From contig NZ_RYZK01000001.1 in NCBI RefSeq assembly GCF_003990645.1, forward strand, positions 682,001 through 746,000: DNA of 64,000 nucleotides. Direction: 5' to 3'. The position numbers and the translations under genes were made by a program. The notes under the pieces were generated by a model that was not told the DNA's origin, searched no databases, and saw nothing but the letters and a program-made list of their open reading frames with translations. The DNA is from Shimia sediminis (GTDB lineage Bacteria > Pseudomonadota > Alphaproteobacteria > Rhodobacterales > Rhodobacteraceae). How positions within the stretch are numbered: position 1 is the first letter of the stretch; every line of letters begins with the position of its first letter. Shown here one piece after another: positions 49,408 to 60,502 of the stretch.

Positions 49408-50223
49408 TTGAAAAACCCGGCGGAAACCGCAGAAAATCAACCTTCACCAGCGGAACTCAGAAAGATGTTCGGCGCGAATCTACGCATTCTTGCGGATCGA
49501 TACCCTTCTGTATCCCAATTGTGTCGCGAACTCGGGATCAACCGCACACAATTTAATCGGTATTTGTCGGGTGAAAGTTTTCCGAGGCCTGACGTTCTGC
49601 ATCGGATTTGTCTGTTTTTTGATGTCGACGCACGGATTTTGCTTGAGCCTATTAACCATTTGACGACTGAACGCGGCGTTCTTAATCATCCTCTGATTGC
49701 TGACTATGTCGGCACGGGCATGACCGACATTCCGCAGGATGTCTTTCCCGATGGGTTCTACCGGTTTTCACGCCTCAGCTTTACCGAAGCGGATCTGATT
49801 ATCATTGGCCTCGTCTATGTTTACCGGCGCGACAAGCATACCTTTATCCGCGGCTATGAGGCCAAAGAGGCGATGCGCCAACAGGGTCTGCCAACCGACC
49901 CGCAAACCCGCGAGTTTCGCGGAGTGGCGCTGCCGCAGGAAGACGGTATTGCCGCATTGGTTTCGCACAAGAACACCATGGCGACCTCGTTCAACTATCT
50001 CAGCCGGGTTGCGTCATTCCAAAACCATTATTGGATCGGCTACGCCACACGCACAGTTCGTGAAACGGTGACGGGTTGCCGGGCTGCACGCCTGGTTTAT
50101 GAGCATCTAGGCTCTGATACGGGCGTTGTGCTTGATGCCGCGCGGTCGGTCGGGTTCTGTACGCCGGACGAGTTGATCCCCTATCACCGCAAGCTCTTGC
50201 AGCTGGACCGCCCCTTCGCCTGA
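49408..50223 (+). CDS. HTH-type transcriptional regulator (XRE-like)
   Basis: The protein has an HTH of the Cro/C1 type: NLRILADRYPSVSQLCRELG and RTQFNRYLSGESFPRPDVLH (near residues 24-65), followed by a large effector-like domain with LSFTEADLIIIGLVYVYRRD and SYLSRVASFQNHYWIGYATR. I suggest a TTG start at 49408 (271 aa), preceded by CCGGAGAG; the alternative ATG is at 49360. It lies next to a Rieske oxygenase in the same direction and may regulate it. The effector is not known. Confidence 0.8.
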   Translation: MKNPAETAENQPSPAELRKMFGANLRILADRYPSVSQLCRELGINRTQFNRYLSGESFPRPDVLHRICLFFDVDARILLEPINHLTTERGVLNHPLIADYVGTGMTDIPQDVFPDGFYRFSRLSFTEADLIIIGLVYVYRRDKHTFIRGYEAKEAMRQQGLPTDPQTREFRGVALPQEDGIAALVSHKNTMATSFNYLSRVASFQNHYWIGYATRTVRETVTGCRAARLVYEHLGSDTGVVLDAARSVGFCTPDELIPYHRKLLQLDRPFA

Positions 50224-50341
50224 CGTCACTTCGCCCCGGGGCGATGCGTTCCGGTGTCGGGAATCGCCATGTCGAGTCGCAGTTCTGCAATTGACTGAGC
50301 TGATTTCGACTATGCTCCGAGTCGGCAAACAGGAGCGAACA

Positions 50342-51478
50342 ATGACAGTCAGCAACCTTTCGGGTGTACGCCGCCCTATCGAGAACGCCCAGGGGCTCGG
50401 CAATGAGTGGTACACAAGCGAGACCAGTTTCGAGATCGAAAAGGCCGCTGTTCTGAAGGCGACCTGGGCCGGCCTGGCTGTGGCCGCCGATGTCCCCGAG
50501 CCGGGTGACGCCATTCCGATCAGCTTTCTCGGCATGCCTCTGCTGCTGATCCGTGACAAAGAGGGGGTGGTACGGGTATTCTACAACACCTGCCGCCACC
50601 GCGGCATGATCTTGGTCGAGGAACCCCGCAAGATCGAGGGCGCCATTCGCTGCCCCTATCACTCGTGGTGTTATGCCACCGACGGGCGTCTGGTAACCAC
50701 GCCACATGTGGGTGGACCGGGTCAGAACACACACGAGGCCATGCCCCGCAACGAACTTGGGCTGATCGAAGTGCGCAGCCACATCTGGCGCGACGTGGTC
50801 TTTGTAAACATCTCAGGTGACGCCCCTGCCTTTGAAGAGGTGCACGCGCATCTCTTGAGCCGCTGGGCCGAAGTCGACAAGCCCCTCTACCACGGGGGAA
50901 AGGACAGCAAGTTCACCCTCGCCGTCTCAACAAACTGGAAACTGGCGGTCGAGAACTTCTGCGAGGCGTACCACTTGCCCTGGGTTCACCCGGGGCTGAA
51001 CAGCTATTCGCGGCTTGAAGATCATTACAACATCAATGAAATCGGCCTGTATTCCGGTCAGGGAACTCTGGTCTATCAACAGATCAAGGGTGATGACGGC
51101 ACCGTCTTTCCGGATTTCGCCGATCTGCCGGCAAAGTGGGACGATGGCGCAGAATACATTGCGGTCTACCCCAATGTTCTCTTGGGGGCGCAGCGCGACC
51201 ATGCCTTTGCGATTATTCTGGAACCGCAGTCGCTGGACAAAACGGTCGAGCACATTCACCTCTACTATTCAACACCGGAAACCGACGACGCCTTGCGCGC
51301 CAAAAACGCCGAACAATGGCGGGTGGTGTTTGAAGAGGACATCTTTGTTGTTGAGGGCATGCAGCGCGGCCGGCATGCAGCGGGCTTTGACGGCGGGCGG
51401 TTTTCACCCGCCATGGACGGGCCAACACATTGCTTTCACGACTGGGTAGCCAGGCGCCTGCAAAGCCATGCTGAGTGA
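50342..51478 (+). CDS. Rieske-type aromatic ring-hydroxylating oxygenase, alpha subunit
   Basis: The 378-aa protein has a Rieske [2Fe-2S] domain with Cys84-X-His86 (NTCRHRGM) and Cys104-XX-His107 (CPYHSWCY). The catalytic domain has the mononuclear iron motif NFCEAYHLPWVHPGL with two His. Such subunits oxidise aromatic or quaternary ammonium substrates, including carnitine- and stachydrine-type demethylases. No reductase is adjacent. The start ATG 50342 follows CAGGAGCGAACA. The substrate is not predicted. Confidence 0.9.
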   Translation: MTVSNLSGVRRPIENAQGLGNEWYTSETSFEIEKAAVLKATWAGLAVAADVPEPGDAIPISFLGMPLLLIRDKEGVVRVFYNTCRHRGMILVEEPRKIEGAIRCPYHSWCYATDGRLVTTPHVGGPGQNTHEAMPRNELGLIEVRSHIWRDVVFVNISGDAPAFEEVHAHLLSRWAEVDKPLYHGGKDSKFTLAVSTNWKLAVENFCEAYHLPWVHPGLNSYSRLEDHYNINEIGLYSGQGTLVYQQIKGDDGTVFPDFADLPAKWDDGAEYIAVYPNVLLGAQRDHAFAIILEPQSLDKTVEHIHLYYSTPETDDALRAKNAEQWRVVFEEDIFVVEGMQRGRHAAGFDGGRFSPAMDGPTHCFHDWVARRLQSHAE

Positions 51479-51683
51479 CCTGGATCGGCGCCTGTTGGCC
51501 GCGCATGCTGCGGCCGACACACCCGCCCTGGTTTCATTGTATGCGCAAGCCGCCGAGGCGAGTGATGATCAAACAGCCTGCGGTTTCTACCTGACGCAGG
51601 CTTATGTCTATGCTTTAGAAATCGGCGCGCCCCAACGCCATGTTCTGCATGAGCGGCTGAAAGCACTGGGTCGCGAGGAATAG
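51468..51683 (+). CDS. Small protein overlapping the Rieske oxygenase (71 aa)
   Basis: The 71-aa helical protein (MLSDLDRRLLAAHAAADTPA) overlaps the oxygenase stop by 11 bases and ends 4 bases before the convergent DUF2189-like stop. Helices are Ala-rich with acidic and aromatic residues, resembling TPR-like repeats. Tight coupling suggests an oxygenase accessory protein, but no function is established. Confidence 0.65.
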   Translation: MLSDLDRRLLAAHAAADTPALVSLYAQAAEASDDQTACGFYLTQAYVYALEIGAPQRHVLHERLKALGREE

Positions 51684-51686
51684 CGA

Positions 51687-52499
51687 TCACGCCGGAGCAG
51701 CATCGCCTGTGTCGGTTGCCTCTACCTCTCCTGCCGCTTTCATCAGGGAATAGAGGTGCCATGTCGCGTGTCCCAACAGCGGAAGAACGACGAACAGACC
51801 CAGGAACCCGGGCAGCAGTGAAAGGAATGTCAGCCCCGACACCATTGCCGCCCAAAAAAGCATGGGCACAAAGTTGTTCGACACGGTTTGAAAGCTGGTG
51901 ATCATTGCCGTCACGAAATCCACTTCGCGGTCCAGCAAGAGTGGCAGCGAAATCACCGTGATCATGTAAAGCAACAGCGCAAACAGCGCACCAACAACGG
52001 TTCCCACCAAGAGCATCATCAGGCCATTTCCGGTCAGATACACTTCGAATGACGTTGACACGTTCGTCATGGTTGAAAGCCCGAGAAAGAGGGCAAAAAT
52101 CATGTGGGCGAGGAAGAACCAAAACAGAAAGACAATGATGATCACCGCGCAGATCGACGGCAACTGGCGTTTGCTTTGTCGCCCGACCACGCCAAAAATG
52201 GCGTAGATGTCCATCGCCCGCCCCTGCTCAAGCCGTCGCGAGACTTCATAGAGTCCAACCGCTGCAAAGGGTCCGATCAATGGGAACCCGATGGCGGCAA
52301 AGACCAGCCAATAGGTCTGACCGGTTTCAACCGTCAGCCATGCCAGCAGCCAACCGCCGATCACATAAAACAGCGAAAACACAACCCCATAGCCCGGCCG
52401 CGCGAGAAAATCTTTCCAGCCACGCGCCAAGGCTTGCCGCAACATTGCGAAGGTCACATCCCCCAGCGGGGGTACGCCCAGTTCAGGCTTATCCGGCAT
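51687..52499 (-). CDS. DUF2189-like membrane protein
   Basis: The 270-aa protein has about six membrane spans, including [38 protein letters not shown] and [19 protein letters not shown], after a soluble N-terminus ([20 protein letters not shown]). The family is annotated as DUF2189, sometimes cytochrome-oxidase-like. The ATG at 52499 is preferred; the open frame extends upstream to 52730. No function is known. Confidence 0.78.
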   Translation of the reverse strand: MPDKPELGVPPLGDVTFAMLRQALARGWKDFLARPGYGVVFSLFYVIGGWLLAWLTVETGQTYWLVFAAIGFPLIGPFAAVGLYEVSRRLEQGRAMDIYAIFGVVGRQSKRQLPSICAVIIIVFLFWFFLAHMIFALFLGLSTMTNVSTSFEVYLTGNGLMMLLVGTVVGALFALLLYMITVISLPLLLDREVDFVTAMITSFQTVSNNFVPMLFWAAMVSGLTFLSLLPGFLGLFVVLPLLGHATWHLYSLMKAAGEVEATDTGDAAPA

Positions 52500-52560
52500 C
52501 CATCCCTCCCAAAACGCATGTCGTCGCTTTTGGTGATAAGACCCGCTGCGTGCGAACAAA

Positions 52561-53976
52561 TCAACCGTTCTGAATATGTGGCTTTGTCTTTTCTGGCCAA
52601 TTCGTCGCGCGATGCCAGGTTTCCGCCCAATTGAGCAGGTCCAGATCACGCCCATTGGCCGTGAACAGCTGCACGCCCATGGGCAACCCGGTGTTGCCGA
52701 ACCCCACCGGGAGGCTGATGGCGGGCACACCTGCTAAACTGACCGGCACCACAACTTCCATCCAGCGATGATAGGTGTCCATCTCTTTGCCATTGATCTC
52801 ACGCGGCCAATCCCATTCAGCCGGAAAGGGCCAGACCTGCGCCACCGGAAGCGCCAGGGCGTCATAGTCCTGCAACAGGCCTGCGAGCGTCTCATACCAA
52901 CGCGAGCGCAGGGTCGTGGCCCGATTGATCGCCGAAATGTCCAAGGCCATTCCACGCTCGATCTCCCAACGCGCGGCTGGTTTCAGGGCGTCTCGCGTTT
53001 GTGCATCTTCATATAGCGGGCCGAGTTCTGACGAAATGGCCCAGTGACGCAAAGTGGTCCAGCTTTCCCACAAATCCTCTGCCGAAAATGGAGGGTCCAA
53101 TGTGTCTATTTTGCCTCCGGAACCCTGCAAGGCCTCTTGGCACAGCTCCAGAATTCCAGGTTCCATGTCATAGGCACCGCCCCAATCGCCCAGCCAGCCA
53201 ACGCGCAACCCCTGCCAAGACTCTGGCGGGTCCATTGTCCAGTCCTGCGCAGGTACATTGTGGGGCACCAAAGGGTTGGGGGCAGCAATCACCGACATCA
53301 TCAAGGCCAGATCCCTTGGGCTGCGTGCCATAGGGCCCGAGGTCGACAGTTGCTGCAAGCATGTCTCGCCTCCGGGCTCACGCGGCACCACACCCCAGCC
53401 GGGACGAAAGCCATAGACGTTACAATACGCCGCCGGGTTGCGCAGGCTGCCCATCATGTCAGAGCCATCCGCCAGCGCCACCATCCGCGTCGCCAGTGCC
53501 GCCGCCGCCCCTCCCGAAGACCCGCCAGCGGTGCGCGAGGGGTCATAAGGGTTTCGCGTCACCCCAAACACCGGGTTGTAACTGTGCGATCCCAGCCCAA
53601 ACTCTGGCACATTGGTCTTGCCGACAAAGATCACCCCCGCGGCCCGCAATCGCGCCACCATGGTTTCATCTTCTTCAGGGACGTCATCGGCAAAAAGCGG
53701 CGAGCCGTTCGAACACACCACACCCGCAAGCACGGCCAGATCCTTCACCGCAAAGGGCAAGCCATGCAGCGCGCCTCTTTGCTGCAACGGCACCGCATCC
53801 GCCGCCCGGGCCTCGGCCATCAGGCCTTCGCGAGCGCGCAAAGACACAACGGCATTGATCTCAGTGTTCACCGCCTCGATCTGCGCCAAAGTCGATGCCA
53901 TCAACCCTTCACAGGTGATCTCGCCCGACTGCAGCGCCGCCAGTTGCCCTGTGGCATCCCTCTCAAGAATATCCAT
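52561..53976 (-). CDS. Amidase signature family hydrolase
   Basis: The 471-aa protein has the amidase signature with the catalytic Ser-cis-Ser-Lys triad: Lys in [13 protein letters not shown] and the Ser pair in [20 protein letters not shown]. These enzymes hydrolyse C-N bonds of amides. It resembles the GatA-like group, but the rest of GatCAB is absent, so a small-amide or nitrile-pathway role is more likely. It is followed by the ATP-grasp/prfB region on the same strand with a copy of the modular element. Confidence 0.88.
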   Translation of the reverse strand: MDILERDATGQLAALQSGEITCEGLMASTLAQIEAVNTEINAVVSLRAREGLMAEARAADAVPLQQRGALHGLPFAVKDLAVLAGVVCSNGSPLFADDVPEEDETMVARLRAAGVIFVGKTNVPEFGLGSHSYNPVFGVTRNPYDPSRTAGGSSGGAAAALATRMVALADGSDMMGSLRNPAAYCNVYGFRPGWGVVPREPGGETCLQQLSTSGPMARSPRDLALMMSVIAAPNPLVPHNVPAQDWTMDPPESWQGLRVGWLGDWGGAYDMEPGILELCQEALQGSGGKIDTLDPPFSAEDLWESWTTLRHWAISSELGPLYEDAQTRDALKPAARWEIERGMALDISAINRATTLRSRWYETLAGLLQDYDALALPVAQVWPFPAEWDWPREINGKEMDTYHRWMEVVVPVSLAGVPAISLPVGFGNTGLPMGVQLFTANGRDLDLLNWAETWHRATNWPEKTKPHIQNG

Positions 53977-54035
53977 GAACCCCCTCCTCTTTCGAAGATC
54001 AGGCTACAAAACCAGAGGGCACACACAAGCCCTCT

Positions 54036-54099
54036 CTTTCTTGTGTCAAAAGTATTGTGGGGGAAGTAACCCCAAACAGGGTCGAGGGGGCAGCGCCCC
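54036..54099 (-). repeat. Modular intergenic element, copy C
   Basis: On the minus strand, GGGGC-GCT-GCCCC (54087-54099) is followed by GACCC and then the tail CCCCCACAATACTTTTGACA with CAAGAAAG (54036-54063). It starts eight bases after the prfB stop and has the same orientation as prfB. Confidence 0.65.
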
Positions 54100-54106
54100 A
54101 GAACGC

Positions 54107-55234
54107 CTAGTCTTCGGCCTGTGCGTCGGCGCGGCTCTTGCCTGCCACGTCCATTGCCAGCGTCGCCGCCATGAACCCGTCCAGATCACCGTCCAACACA
54201 CCCTTGGTGTCCGAGGTCTCGTGATTGGTCCGTAGGTCTTTCACCATCTGGTAGGGTTGCAGCACGTACGATCGGATCTGGTTGCCCCATCCGGCGTCAC
54301 CCGCATTCTCATGCACCTCGTTGACCAGGGCTGAACGCTTATCCAACTCGATCTGATACAACCGCGATTTCAGCGCCTTCATGGCAATGTCGCGGTTCTG
54401 GTGCTGAGATTTTTCGGAACTTGTGGTCACAATCCCCGTCGGCATGTGGGTGATCCGAACGGCCGAGTCCGTGGTGTTCACGTGCTGACCGCCCGCACCC
54501 GACGACCGGTAGGTGTCGATGCGAATGTCGGCGGGGTTCACCTCGATCTCGATATTGTCGTCAACAACCGGATAAACCTTGACCGAGGTGAAAGACGTAT
54601 GCCGCTTGGCCGCGCTGTCAAAGGGCGAAATCCGCACCAAACGGTGCACACCGCTTTCAGACTTTAGCCAGCCATAGGCATTGTGCCCGGAAATCTTGTA
54701 AGCCGCCGACTTGATGCCCGCCTCTTCGCCTGCGGTCTCGGACTGCAACTCGACCTTGTACCCCTTTTTCTCGGCCCAGCGGACATACATCCGCGCCAGC
54801 ATCGAGGCCCAGTCACAGCTTTCGGTGCCACCCGCGCCCGAGTTGATCTCGAGAAAGGTATCGTTGCCGTCCGCTTCCCCGTCCAGCAGCGCCTCAAGCT
54901 CTTTTTCAGCTGCCTTCTCTGCCAGGCTGGTCAACGCCTCTTCGGCGTCCTTGATAACCTCGTCATCCTCTTCCATCTCGCCCAGTTCGATCAGCTCGAT
55001 ATTGTCGTTCATATCGGTCTGGATAGAGGTCACCGTCTCGATGGCATCCACCAGCATCTGCCGGTCGCGCATCAGCTTTTGCGCCGCTTCGGGATCGTTC
55101 CACAGGTCAGGATCTTCCACCCGTGCATTGAATTCCTCCAGACGAAACGTTGCTGTCTCCCAATCCAGGCGTTGGCGCAACAGCTCCAGGGAATTCTCGA
55201 TTCTGGCAACGGTGTTCTGAGCTTCAGCGCGCAT
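54107..55234 (-). CDS. prfB: Peptide chain release factor 2
   Basis: The 375-aa RF2 recognises UAA and UGA. It has the SPF anticodon tripeptide in [16 protein letters not shown] and the GGQ motif in [17 protein letters not shown]. Unlike E. coli prfB, the frame is continuous, so there is no +1 programmed frameshift. I chose ATG 55234 ([19 protein letters not shown]), since the longer frame to 55483 lacks family sequence. Confidence 0.95.
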   Translation of the reverse strand: MRAEAQNTVARIENSLELLRQRLDWETATFRLEEFNARVEDPDLWNDPEAAQKLMRDRQMLVDAIETVTSIQTDMNDNIELIELGEMEEDDEVIKDAEEALTSLAEKAAEKELEALLDGEADGNDTFLEINSGAGGTESCDWASMLARMYVRWAEKKGYKVELQSETAGEEAGIKSAAYKISGHNAYGWLKSESGVHRLVRISPFDSAAKRHTSFTSVKVYPVVDDNIEIEVNPADIRIDTYRSSGAGGQHVNTTDSAVRITHMPTGIVTTSSEKSQHQNRDIAMKALKSRLYQIELDKRSALVNEVHENAGDAGWGNQIRSYVLQPYQMVKDLRTNHETSDTKGVLDGDLDGFMAATLAMDVAGKSRADAQAED

Positions 55235-55396
55235 CGGACGGGTCCATTCGAATTGGGTCAGACTTGGGTGATAAACCACGCCCAAGGTGGGGGCAAGACA
55301 GCAGTGGTGCAATCGCGGGCATTTGCGCGCCCAGCAACTTGACTTCCATTGCCGGACATTCGTTACTTGCCCGATAACAAGCCACCGAGCCTTTTG

Positions 55397-56485
55397 ATGT
55401 CCCTGATTGATCACCCTCTCGCCCAATCTGCCATGCTGCCTTTTGAGCGGGCACATCGGGTCTATGACGTGCTCAAGTACCACCGTCGGCAGGGAAATGA
55501 GGCGCGCGCAAAATATGCCAACCTTGTGTCGCGCGATCCGTCGCGATCCCTGTCACCAGCAAAACTGGCCGAGATCGATGCCTACGCGCGCGACACCTTT
55601 GGCAGCACCTATTATGCCCCCTGGCTGGTCACCTATGCGGCGTTTAGCCGGGGATTTCATCCGGGGTGTATTCCGGACAATTACATCGGCATCTACATGC
55701 TGAAACACGTGGTGGGAGACTGGAGGCAAAGGCTTGGGCGCATTCACCAGAGGCGTGTGCTCGACACGGAACTTCTCCCTGAAATCCTGCGGTGCGAAAA
55801 CGGACGCCTGTTGCGCCCCGACGACACAGAGGTCGGCCTGGATCAGGCGTCAGATATTCTGTTTCAGGACAGTGATCGCGCCTTTCTGAAACTTGCCAAC
55901 ACCAACCAGGGTCGCGGTATCCGCGTGCTGCGCCGGTCCGAGTTTCACCCCGACATGTTGCCCATAGGCAAGGACTATGTGATTCAGCGCGCTTTGCAGC
56001 AGGATCCTGACCTCGACCGTTTTTGCGCTGGCGCGGCGTCAAACGTGCGCCTGACCACTGTGATCAAATCGGGCCGCGCCGAAACCCGCGAGATGCGCAT
56101 CCGGTTTGTGCGTGAAAACGAAGAGTTCATCAACGCGACAAGCGACATCAGCCTCTCGATCAACAAGGACACAGGCGCGTTCTTTGCCCAAGGCGGGATG
56201 CGCGACTGGACGTTGATCGATCGGCATCCGGATTCCGGAGAGGTTTTTGCCGGCAATACGCTCACCCATTTTGCCGCCATGCAATCCGCCTGCGAAGCAC
56301 TGCATGAAAAGGTGCCGGGCGTCGGCTGGCTGGGGTGGGATCTCTGCCCCATGGCCAACGGTAAATTTGCCATCATGGAAGTGAATGCAGGTCACTCCGA
56401 TCTCAAGTTTGCCGAAGCCATGCATGGCCCCAACTTCGCCGATATGGGCTGGGAAAACCTGCATCGGGAGCATTCGATTTTCTGA
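55397..56485 (+). CDS. Sugar-transfer associated ATP-grasp domain protein
   Basis: The 362-aa protein resembles the ATP-grasp family found in polysaccharide clusters. Its conserved parts include [18 protein letters not shown] (ATP-binding loop), [17 protein letters not shown], and the metal-binding [12 protein letters not shown] near the C-terminus. It likely ligates a carboxyl to an amine or hydroxyl during sugar modification. No glycosyltransferase neighbours are seen, so it is an orphan here. Start at 55397; ATG 55349 is also in frame. Confidence 0.78.
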   Translation: MSLIDHPLAQSAMLPFERAHRVYDVLKYHRRQGNEARAKYANLVSRDPSRSLSPAKLAEIDAYARDTFGSTYYAPWLVTYAAFSRGFHPGCIPDNYIGIYMLKHVVGDWRQRLGRIHQRRVLDTELLPEILRCENGRLLRPDDTEVGLDQASDILFQDSDRAFLKLANTNQGRGIRVLRRSEFHPDMLPIGKDYVIQRALQQDPDLDRFCAGAASNVRLTTVIKSGRAETREMRIRFVRENEEFINATSDISLSINKDTGAFFAQGGMRDWTLIDRHPDSGEVFAGNTLTHFAAMQSACEALHEKVPGVGWLGWDLCPMANGKFAIMEVNAGHSDLKFAEAMHGPNFADMGWENLHREHSIF

Positions 56486-56514
56486 TGGCGCTGCACGGTG
56501 CGGACGGCGTTGAG

Positions 56515-59070
56515 TTAGTACAACCCACCTGAGCTGATGGTGCCAAAGCTCGCTTTTGGACCAACGATGGTGGTTTCTCCTGACGAGGTTGTGACCTGCG
56601 TGCCGGTGTTGTGCTGCACCTCATCAAACAATGGCAGGTTCGACCCCATGGCGAAACCGCCGTCAAAGGTGATGCCAAAGACCGGCTCTTCCCCATCCCG
56701 GAAGTATTCAGCCACGACGTTCGAACCCGAAGCATCATTCTCAAGACGAGCTCCCGAAAAGCGATCGATCTTGATGAAGTGTCCGCCCGGAGGCACACGG
56801 AACTTGCCGCCACCGTATTTCTTGATGGCTTCGCTCATGAACTCCTGAAACACCGGCCCACAGGTGGTGCCGCCATAGGCCCCCCGCCCCAGCGGGCGCG
56901 GACGGTCATGACCAATGTAACAGCCCGCCACGACGGTGCTCGAGAATCCCACGAACCACACATCCTTGGCCTCGTTGGTTGTGCCGGTCTTTCCGGCAAT
57001 CGGCACCGGCAGCTTGATCTGGCTTGACGCCGTCCCGCGCGTCACCACGCCCTGCATCATCGAGGTCAGCTGATAGGCCGTCACCGCGTCCATCACCCGC
57101 TCGCGGTTTGTCACGATGCGTGGGCCACGGTTGGTGGCAATGTCCGAACGGTCACAATCGGTACACTCGCGCTGGTCATGGCGATAGATCGTCTTGCCAT
57201 AGCGGTCCTGCACCCGGTCCACCAGCGTCGGCTCCACCCGCTCTCCGCCATTGGCAAACATCGCGTAGGCCGCAACCATCTGGAACAATGTGGTTTCTTC
57301 CGACCCCAGTGAGTTGGCAAGAAACTGCCCCATATTATCGTAGACGCCAAAACGTTCGGCATAGTCGGCCACAACTTCCATGCCGACCTCTTGTGCCAGA
57401 CGAATGGTCATCAGGTTTCGGCTCATCTCGATACCCGTCCGCAGCGGCGTAGGGCCGTAGAACTTGTTGGTCGAGTTGCGCGGACGCCAGACACCCTGAG
57501 GCGTGTCGATCTCGATCGGCGCGTCGATCACGATGGTCGCCGGGCTATATCCGCTGTCCAGCGCCGAAGCATAGACAAAAGGTTTGAACGACGATCCCGG
57601 CTGCCGCTTGGCCTGGGTGGCGCGGTTGAACACTGAGTCCTGATAGGAAAAGCCCCCCTGCATGGCGATCACGCGGCCGTTGTTGACGTCCATCGCCATA
57701 AAGCCGCCCTGTACCTCGGGCACCTGACGCAGCGACCAGCGCACGAACGCACCGCCGTCATCCTCGGTGATCGCGCGCACCAGAACCACATCGCCCACAT
57801 CTACCAGATCACCGGCAACCTTGGCCTTGTTGCCACGGCTTCCGTCTTCGCGCAGCTTACGCGCCCAGGTGACGTCCTTGGCCGGGATCCAATGCCCGTC
57901 CTCGTCATCGTCAACGCCTTCGATCCCGATCTGCGCATCGTTCTTGCCAACCCGCAGCACAACCGCCGGGTACCACTGCCCTTCCAGATCGACATCCCGA
58001 GGCACTTCCAAGGCTCCCAGCGCCTCGCGCCAGGCAGCTTCATCCGCAAGCTGCTCTGAGGTCAAGGTCAGTCCGGTGCCGCGCCACAGCCCCTGCGCAC
58101 GGTCGTATTTCTCCAGCGCATGACGCAGCGCGCGGGCCGCGATTTCCTGCATCTCCGGATCGATTGTCGCCCGAACGGTCATCCCGCCGGTAAAGAACTC
58201 TTCTTCCCCGAAATCGACACTCAGCTGGCGACGAATTTCATCGGTAAAGTAGTCGCGTGGCGGCAAGGACCCTTTGAAACTGCCAAAGTCTCCGTTTTGC
58301 ACCGACTTCAAAGGCAGCGCCTTTTCTGACTCGTAGGTTGCTTGGGTGATATAGCCGTTTTCAGCCATCTCCCGCAGCACAAAGTTGCGGCGGTCCAACA
58401 GCCTTTCCTTGCGCCGCACCGGGTGGAAATCCGACGGCGCCTTGGGCATCGAAGCCAATGTTGCTGCCTCGTGCGGGGCCAAATCGCTCAGCGACTTGTT
58501 GAAATAGGTCTGCGCCGCAGCCGCCACCCCGTAAGAGTTCTGCCCCAGGAAGATCTCGTTCATGTAGAGCTCAAGGATCTGATCCTTGCTCAGGGTTTCC
58601 TCGACCCGCGTTGCGAGAATGATCTCTTTGATCTTGCGTTCAATCCTGCGGTCACCGGACAACAGGAAGTTCTTCATCACCTGCTGCGTGATGGTCGAGG
58701 CCCCGCGCACGTTCTGCCCGCGCGATTGAACCGCCTCAACAGCGGCCGCCGCGATACCGCGCGCATCATAGCCCGAGTGGTGGTAAAAGTTCTTGTCTTC
58801 CGCCGAGATAAACGCCTGTTTCACCAGGTCCGGAATCTGGTCCGAGGGTACAAACAAACGCCGCTCACGGGCGAACTCGTCGATGATGCGACCTTCGTTA
58901 GAGTAAATTCGGCTGATTGTCGGTGGCTTATACTGCGCAAGGCTCTCGTGGCTGGGCAATTCCCGGCCATACATCCAGAACACGGCCCCGATCGACAGGG
59001 CAACCACGGCAAGACCCATCGTCACAAAGGTGAAGATCGTCCCGAAAAAGGATAGAATGGCTCTCAGCAC
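56515..59070 (-). CDS. mrcA: Penicillin-binding protein 1A (bifunctional transglycosylase/transpeptidase)
   Basis: The 851-aa protein has an N-terminal membrane span (FVTMGLAVVALSIGAVFW) and a GT51 transglycosylase domain with catalytic Glu in KQAFISAEDKNFYHHSGYD. The transpeptidase domain has SxxK as SSFK in RQPGSSFKPFVYASAL and KTGTT in IAGKTGTTNEAKD. It polymerises and cross-links peptidoglycan. I prefer a GTG start at 59070 (VLRAILSFFGTIF) over ATG 59115, since the extra residues look untranslated and GGGGG precedes the GTG. Confidence 0.93.
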   Translation of the reverse strand: MLRAILSFFGTIFTFVTMGLAVVALSIGAVFWMYGRELPSHESLAQYKPPTISRIYSNEGRIIDEFARERRLFVPSDQIPDLVKQAFISAEDKNFYHHSGYDARGIAAAAVEAVQSRGQNVRGASTITQQVMKNFLLSGDRRIERKIKEIILATRVEETLSKDQILELYMNEIFLGQNSYGVAAAAQTYFNKSLSDLAPHEAATLASMPKAPSDFHPVRRKERLLDRRNFVLREMAENGYITQATYESEKALPLKSVQNGDFGSFKGSLPPRDYFTDEIRRQLSVDFGEEEFFTGGMTVRATIDPEMQEIAARALRHALEKYDRAQGLWRGTGLTLTSEQLADEAAWREALGALEVPRDVDLEGQWYPAVVLRVGKNDAQIGIEGVDDDEDGHWIPAKDVTWARKLREDGSRGNKAKVAGDLVDVGDVVLVRAITEDDGGAFVRWSLRQVPEVQGGFMAMDVNNGRVIAMQGGFSYQDSVFNRATQAKRQPGSSFKPFVYASALDSGYSPATIVIDAPIEIDTPQGVWRPRNSTNKFYGPTPLRTGIEMSRNLMTIRLAQEVGMEVVADYAERFGVYDNMGQFLANSLGSEETTLFQMVAAYAMFANGGERVEPTLVDRVQDRYGKTIYRHDQRECTDCDRSDIATNRGPRIVTNRERVMDAVTAYQLTSMMQGVVTRGTASSQIKLPVPIAGKTGTTNEAKDVWFVGFSSTVVAGCYIGHDRPRPLGRGAYGGTTCGPVFQEFMSEAIKKYGGGKFRVPPGGHFIKIDRFSGARLENDASGSNVVAEYFRDGEEPVFGITFDGGFAMGSNLPLFDEVQHNTGTQVTTSSGETTIVGPKASFGTISSGGLY

Positions 59071-59218
59071 GTTTTGCCCCCGGTCTGTCAAAGACCCGTC
59101 AAGAATCCCAAGCAACCCCTTTCGGGGCCACGCATGTGTTCTCTATATCTGCCCTCGCCCAGAGGGTCAAAACACATCGCCGCCAGTTGTGCGCGCCTTC
59201 TTGCTTGTTTCAGGGGCG

Positions 59219-60439
59219 CTACTGGCGCACCAGATCGCGCAGAATCCGATCTTCATCACGCCATTTCAACAGGCCATCGCGAATGCCGGCCACCATCACG
59301 GCGCGCCAGTTGGGATCCTGCAGGCGGGTGAGGTCCTTGTGTGACGACAGGAACCCGACCTCGATCAGGATCGACGGAATGTCCGCAGCTTTCAGCACGG
59401 AAAAACCGGCCTGCCGCAAGGGTTTCTTGTTCAGGGTCCCACTGGCCTCGCGGATCGTGTGCACCACCGATTCCGCCAAAAGATTTGTGCGCGGTTGGGT
59501 TTCAAGCCGCGCAAGGTCCAGCAACACGTCTGCCACACCATCGTCAGCGCCGGTCAGATCGACACCCGCAAGGATATCCGCGCGGTCATGCCGTTCGGCC
59601 ATTTGGGCAGAGGCTGCGTCCGAAGCTTCCTCAGACAGGGTGTAGACCGTCGCCCCTGTCGCGTGGCCCTGCTGCAGTGCATCCGCATGAAGCGAAATGA
59701 ACACGTCCGCGCCCGCCTCATGGGCAATCGACACGCGCCGCTCCAGCGAAACAAACACATCCTCATCCCGCGTCAGGATCACCTCAAAGCTGCCGGTCCG
59801 TCGCAAGGCATCCCGCAACTCGCGCGCCAGGATCAGCATCAGCTCTTTTTCCTGCGCGCCGTCCCGTTCCGCTCCGGGATCAATACCGCCGTGGCCAGGG
59901 TCCAGCACCACGATGATCGGCGCCCAATCGGGGCGTTCCTCGCGTTTTGGCGCAACCTGGGCCGGGTCCGGCAGATCCCAGCGCGAATCCCGCGGGGCGC
60001 CTGCCTTGGCGGCGTAGTCTTCGGCGCTCGCGCGCACCAGCTTCAGGGTCAGTTTTGCCTGCCCGGTCTCGTCGTCCAATGCCATGCTGGCCTCGCTCAG
60101 CAAAAGACTGTCTTCTAGGTCCAGCACCATGCGGCTCCAGCCGGGGCGGAACTGCCCCACTCTGACCGCGCCAACACCCTCGGCCTGACCCAGTTCGAGC
60201 ACATCAAATCCGGACCAATCCACTTCGCGGAAGTCCAGCACCATCCGGCGCGGCTCATCCAGCTGAAACACCCGCCACGGCACCCCTTGCGACAAGCCAA
60301 GCTCTAACGAGACACTGCCCCGCCAGCCTTCGCTCAGGCGGCTGCCGTCCGCCGCTACGCGCGCCAGACCGCTCAACTCTTGCGCAGCCGAAACCGAGGC
60401 CACCCACATCGCGGCCAGAAATACAAAAATCCTGCTCAT
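59219..60439 (-). CDS. amiC: N-acetylmuramoyl-L-alanine amidase (AmiC-like)
   Basis: The 406-aa periplasmic enzyme has a signal peptide (MSRIFVFLAAMWVASVSAA), an AMIN domain, and an Amidase_3 domain with zinc ligands in VVLDPGHGGIDPGAE, KELMLILARELRD (Glu) and FISLHADA (His). It cleaves the amide bond between muramic acid and stem peptide during septum splitting. It lies upstream of mrcA in the same direction, 148 bases apart, fitting a cell-wall group. Confidence 0.92.
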   Translation of the reverse strand: MSRIFVFLAAMWVASVSAAQELSGLARVAADGSRLSEGWRGSVSLELGLSQGVPWRVFQLDEPRRMVLDFREVDWSGFDVLELGQAEGVGAVRVGQFRPGWSRMVLDLEDSLLLSEASMALDDETGQAKLTLKLVRASAEDYAAKAGAPRDSRWDLPDPAQVAPKREERPDWAPIIVVLDPGHGGIDPGAERDGAQEKELMLILARELRDALRRTGSFEVILTRDEDVFVSLERRVSIAHEAGADVFISLHADALQQGHATGATVYTLSEEASDAASAQMAERHDRADILAGVDLTGADDGVADVLLDLARLETQPRTNLLAESVVHTIREASGTLNKKPLRQAGFSVLKAADIPSILIEVGFLSSHKDLTRLQDPNWRAVMVAGIRDGLLKWRDEDRILRDLVRQ

Positions 60440-60502
60440 AGCCCTGTCCATCCGGGTCTTTTGATCAGTCTACCCGACCCCGAGACCCCGAACCACCCCT
60501 TG

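Noticed and set aside
55150-55234. Programmed +1 frameshift in prfB
   Set aside because: The reading frame is continuous from the start through the GGQ region, with no in-frame UGA near codon 25, so none is needed.
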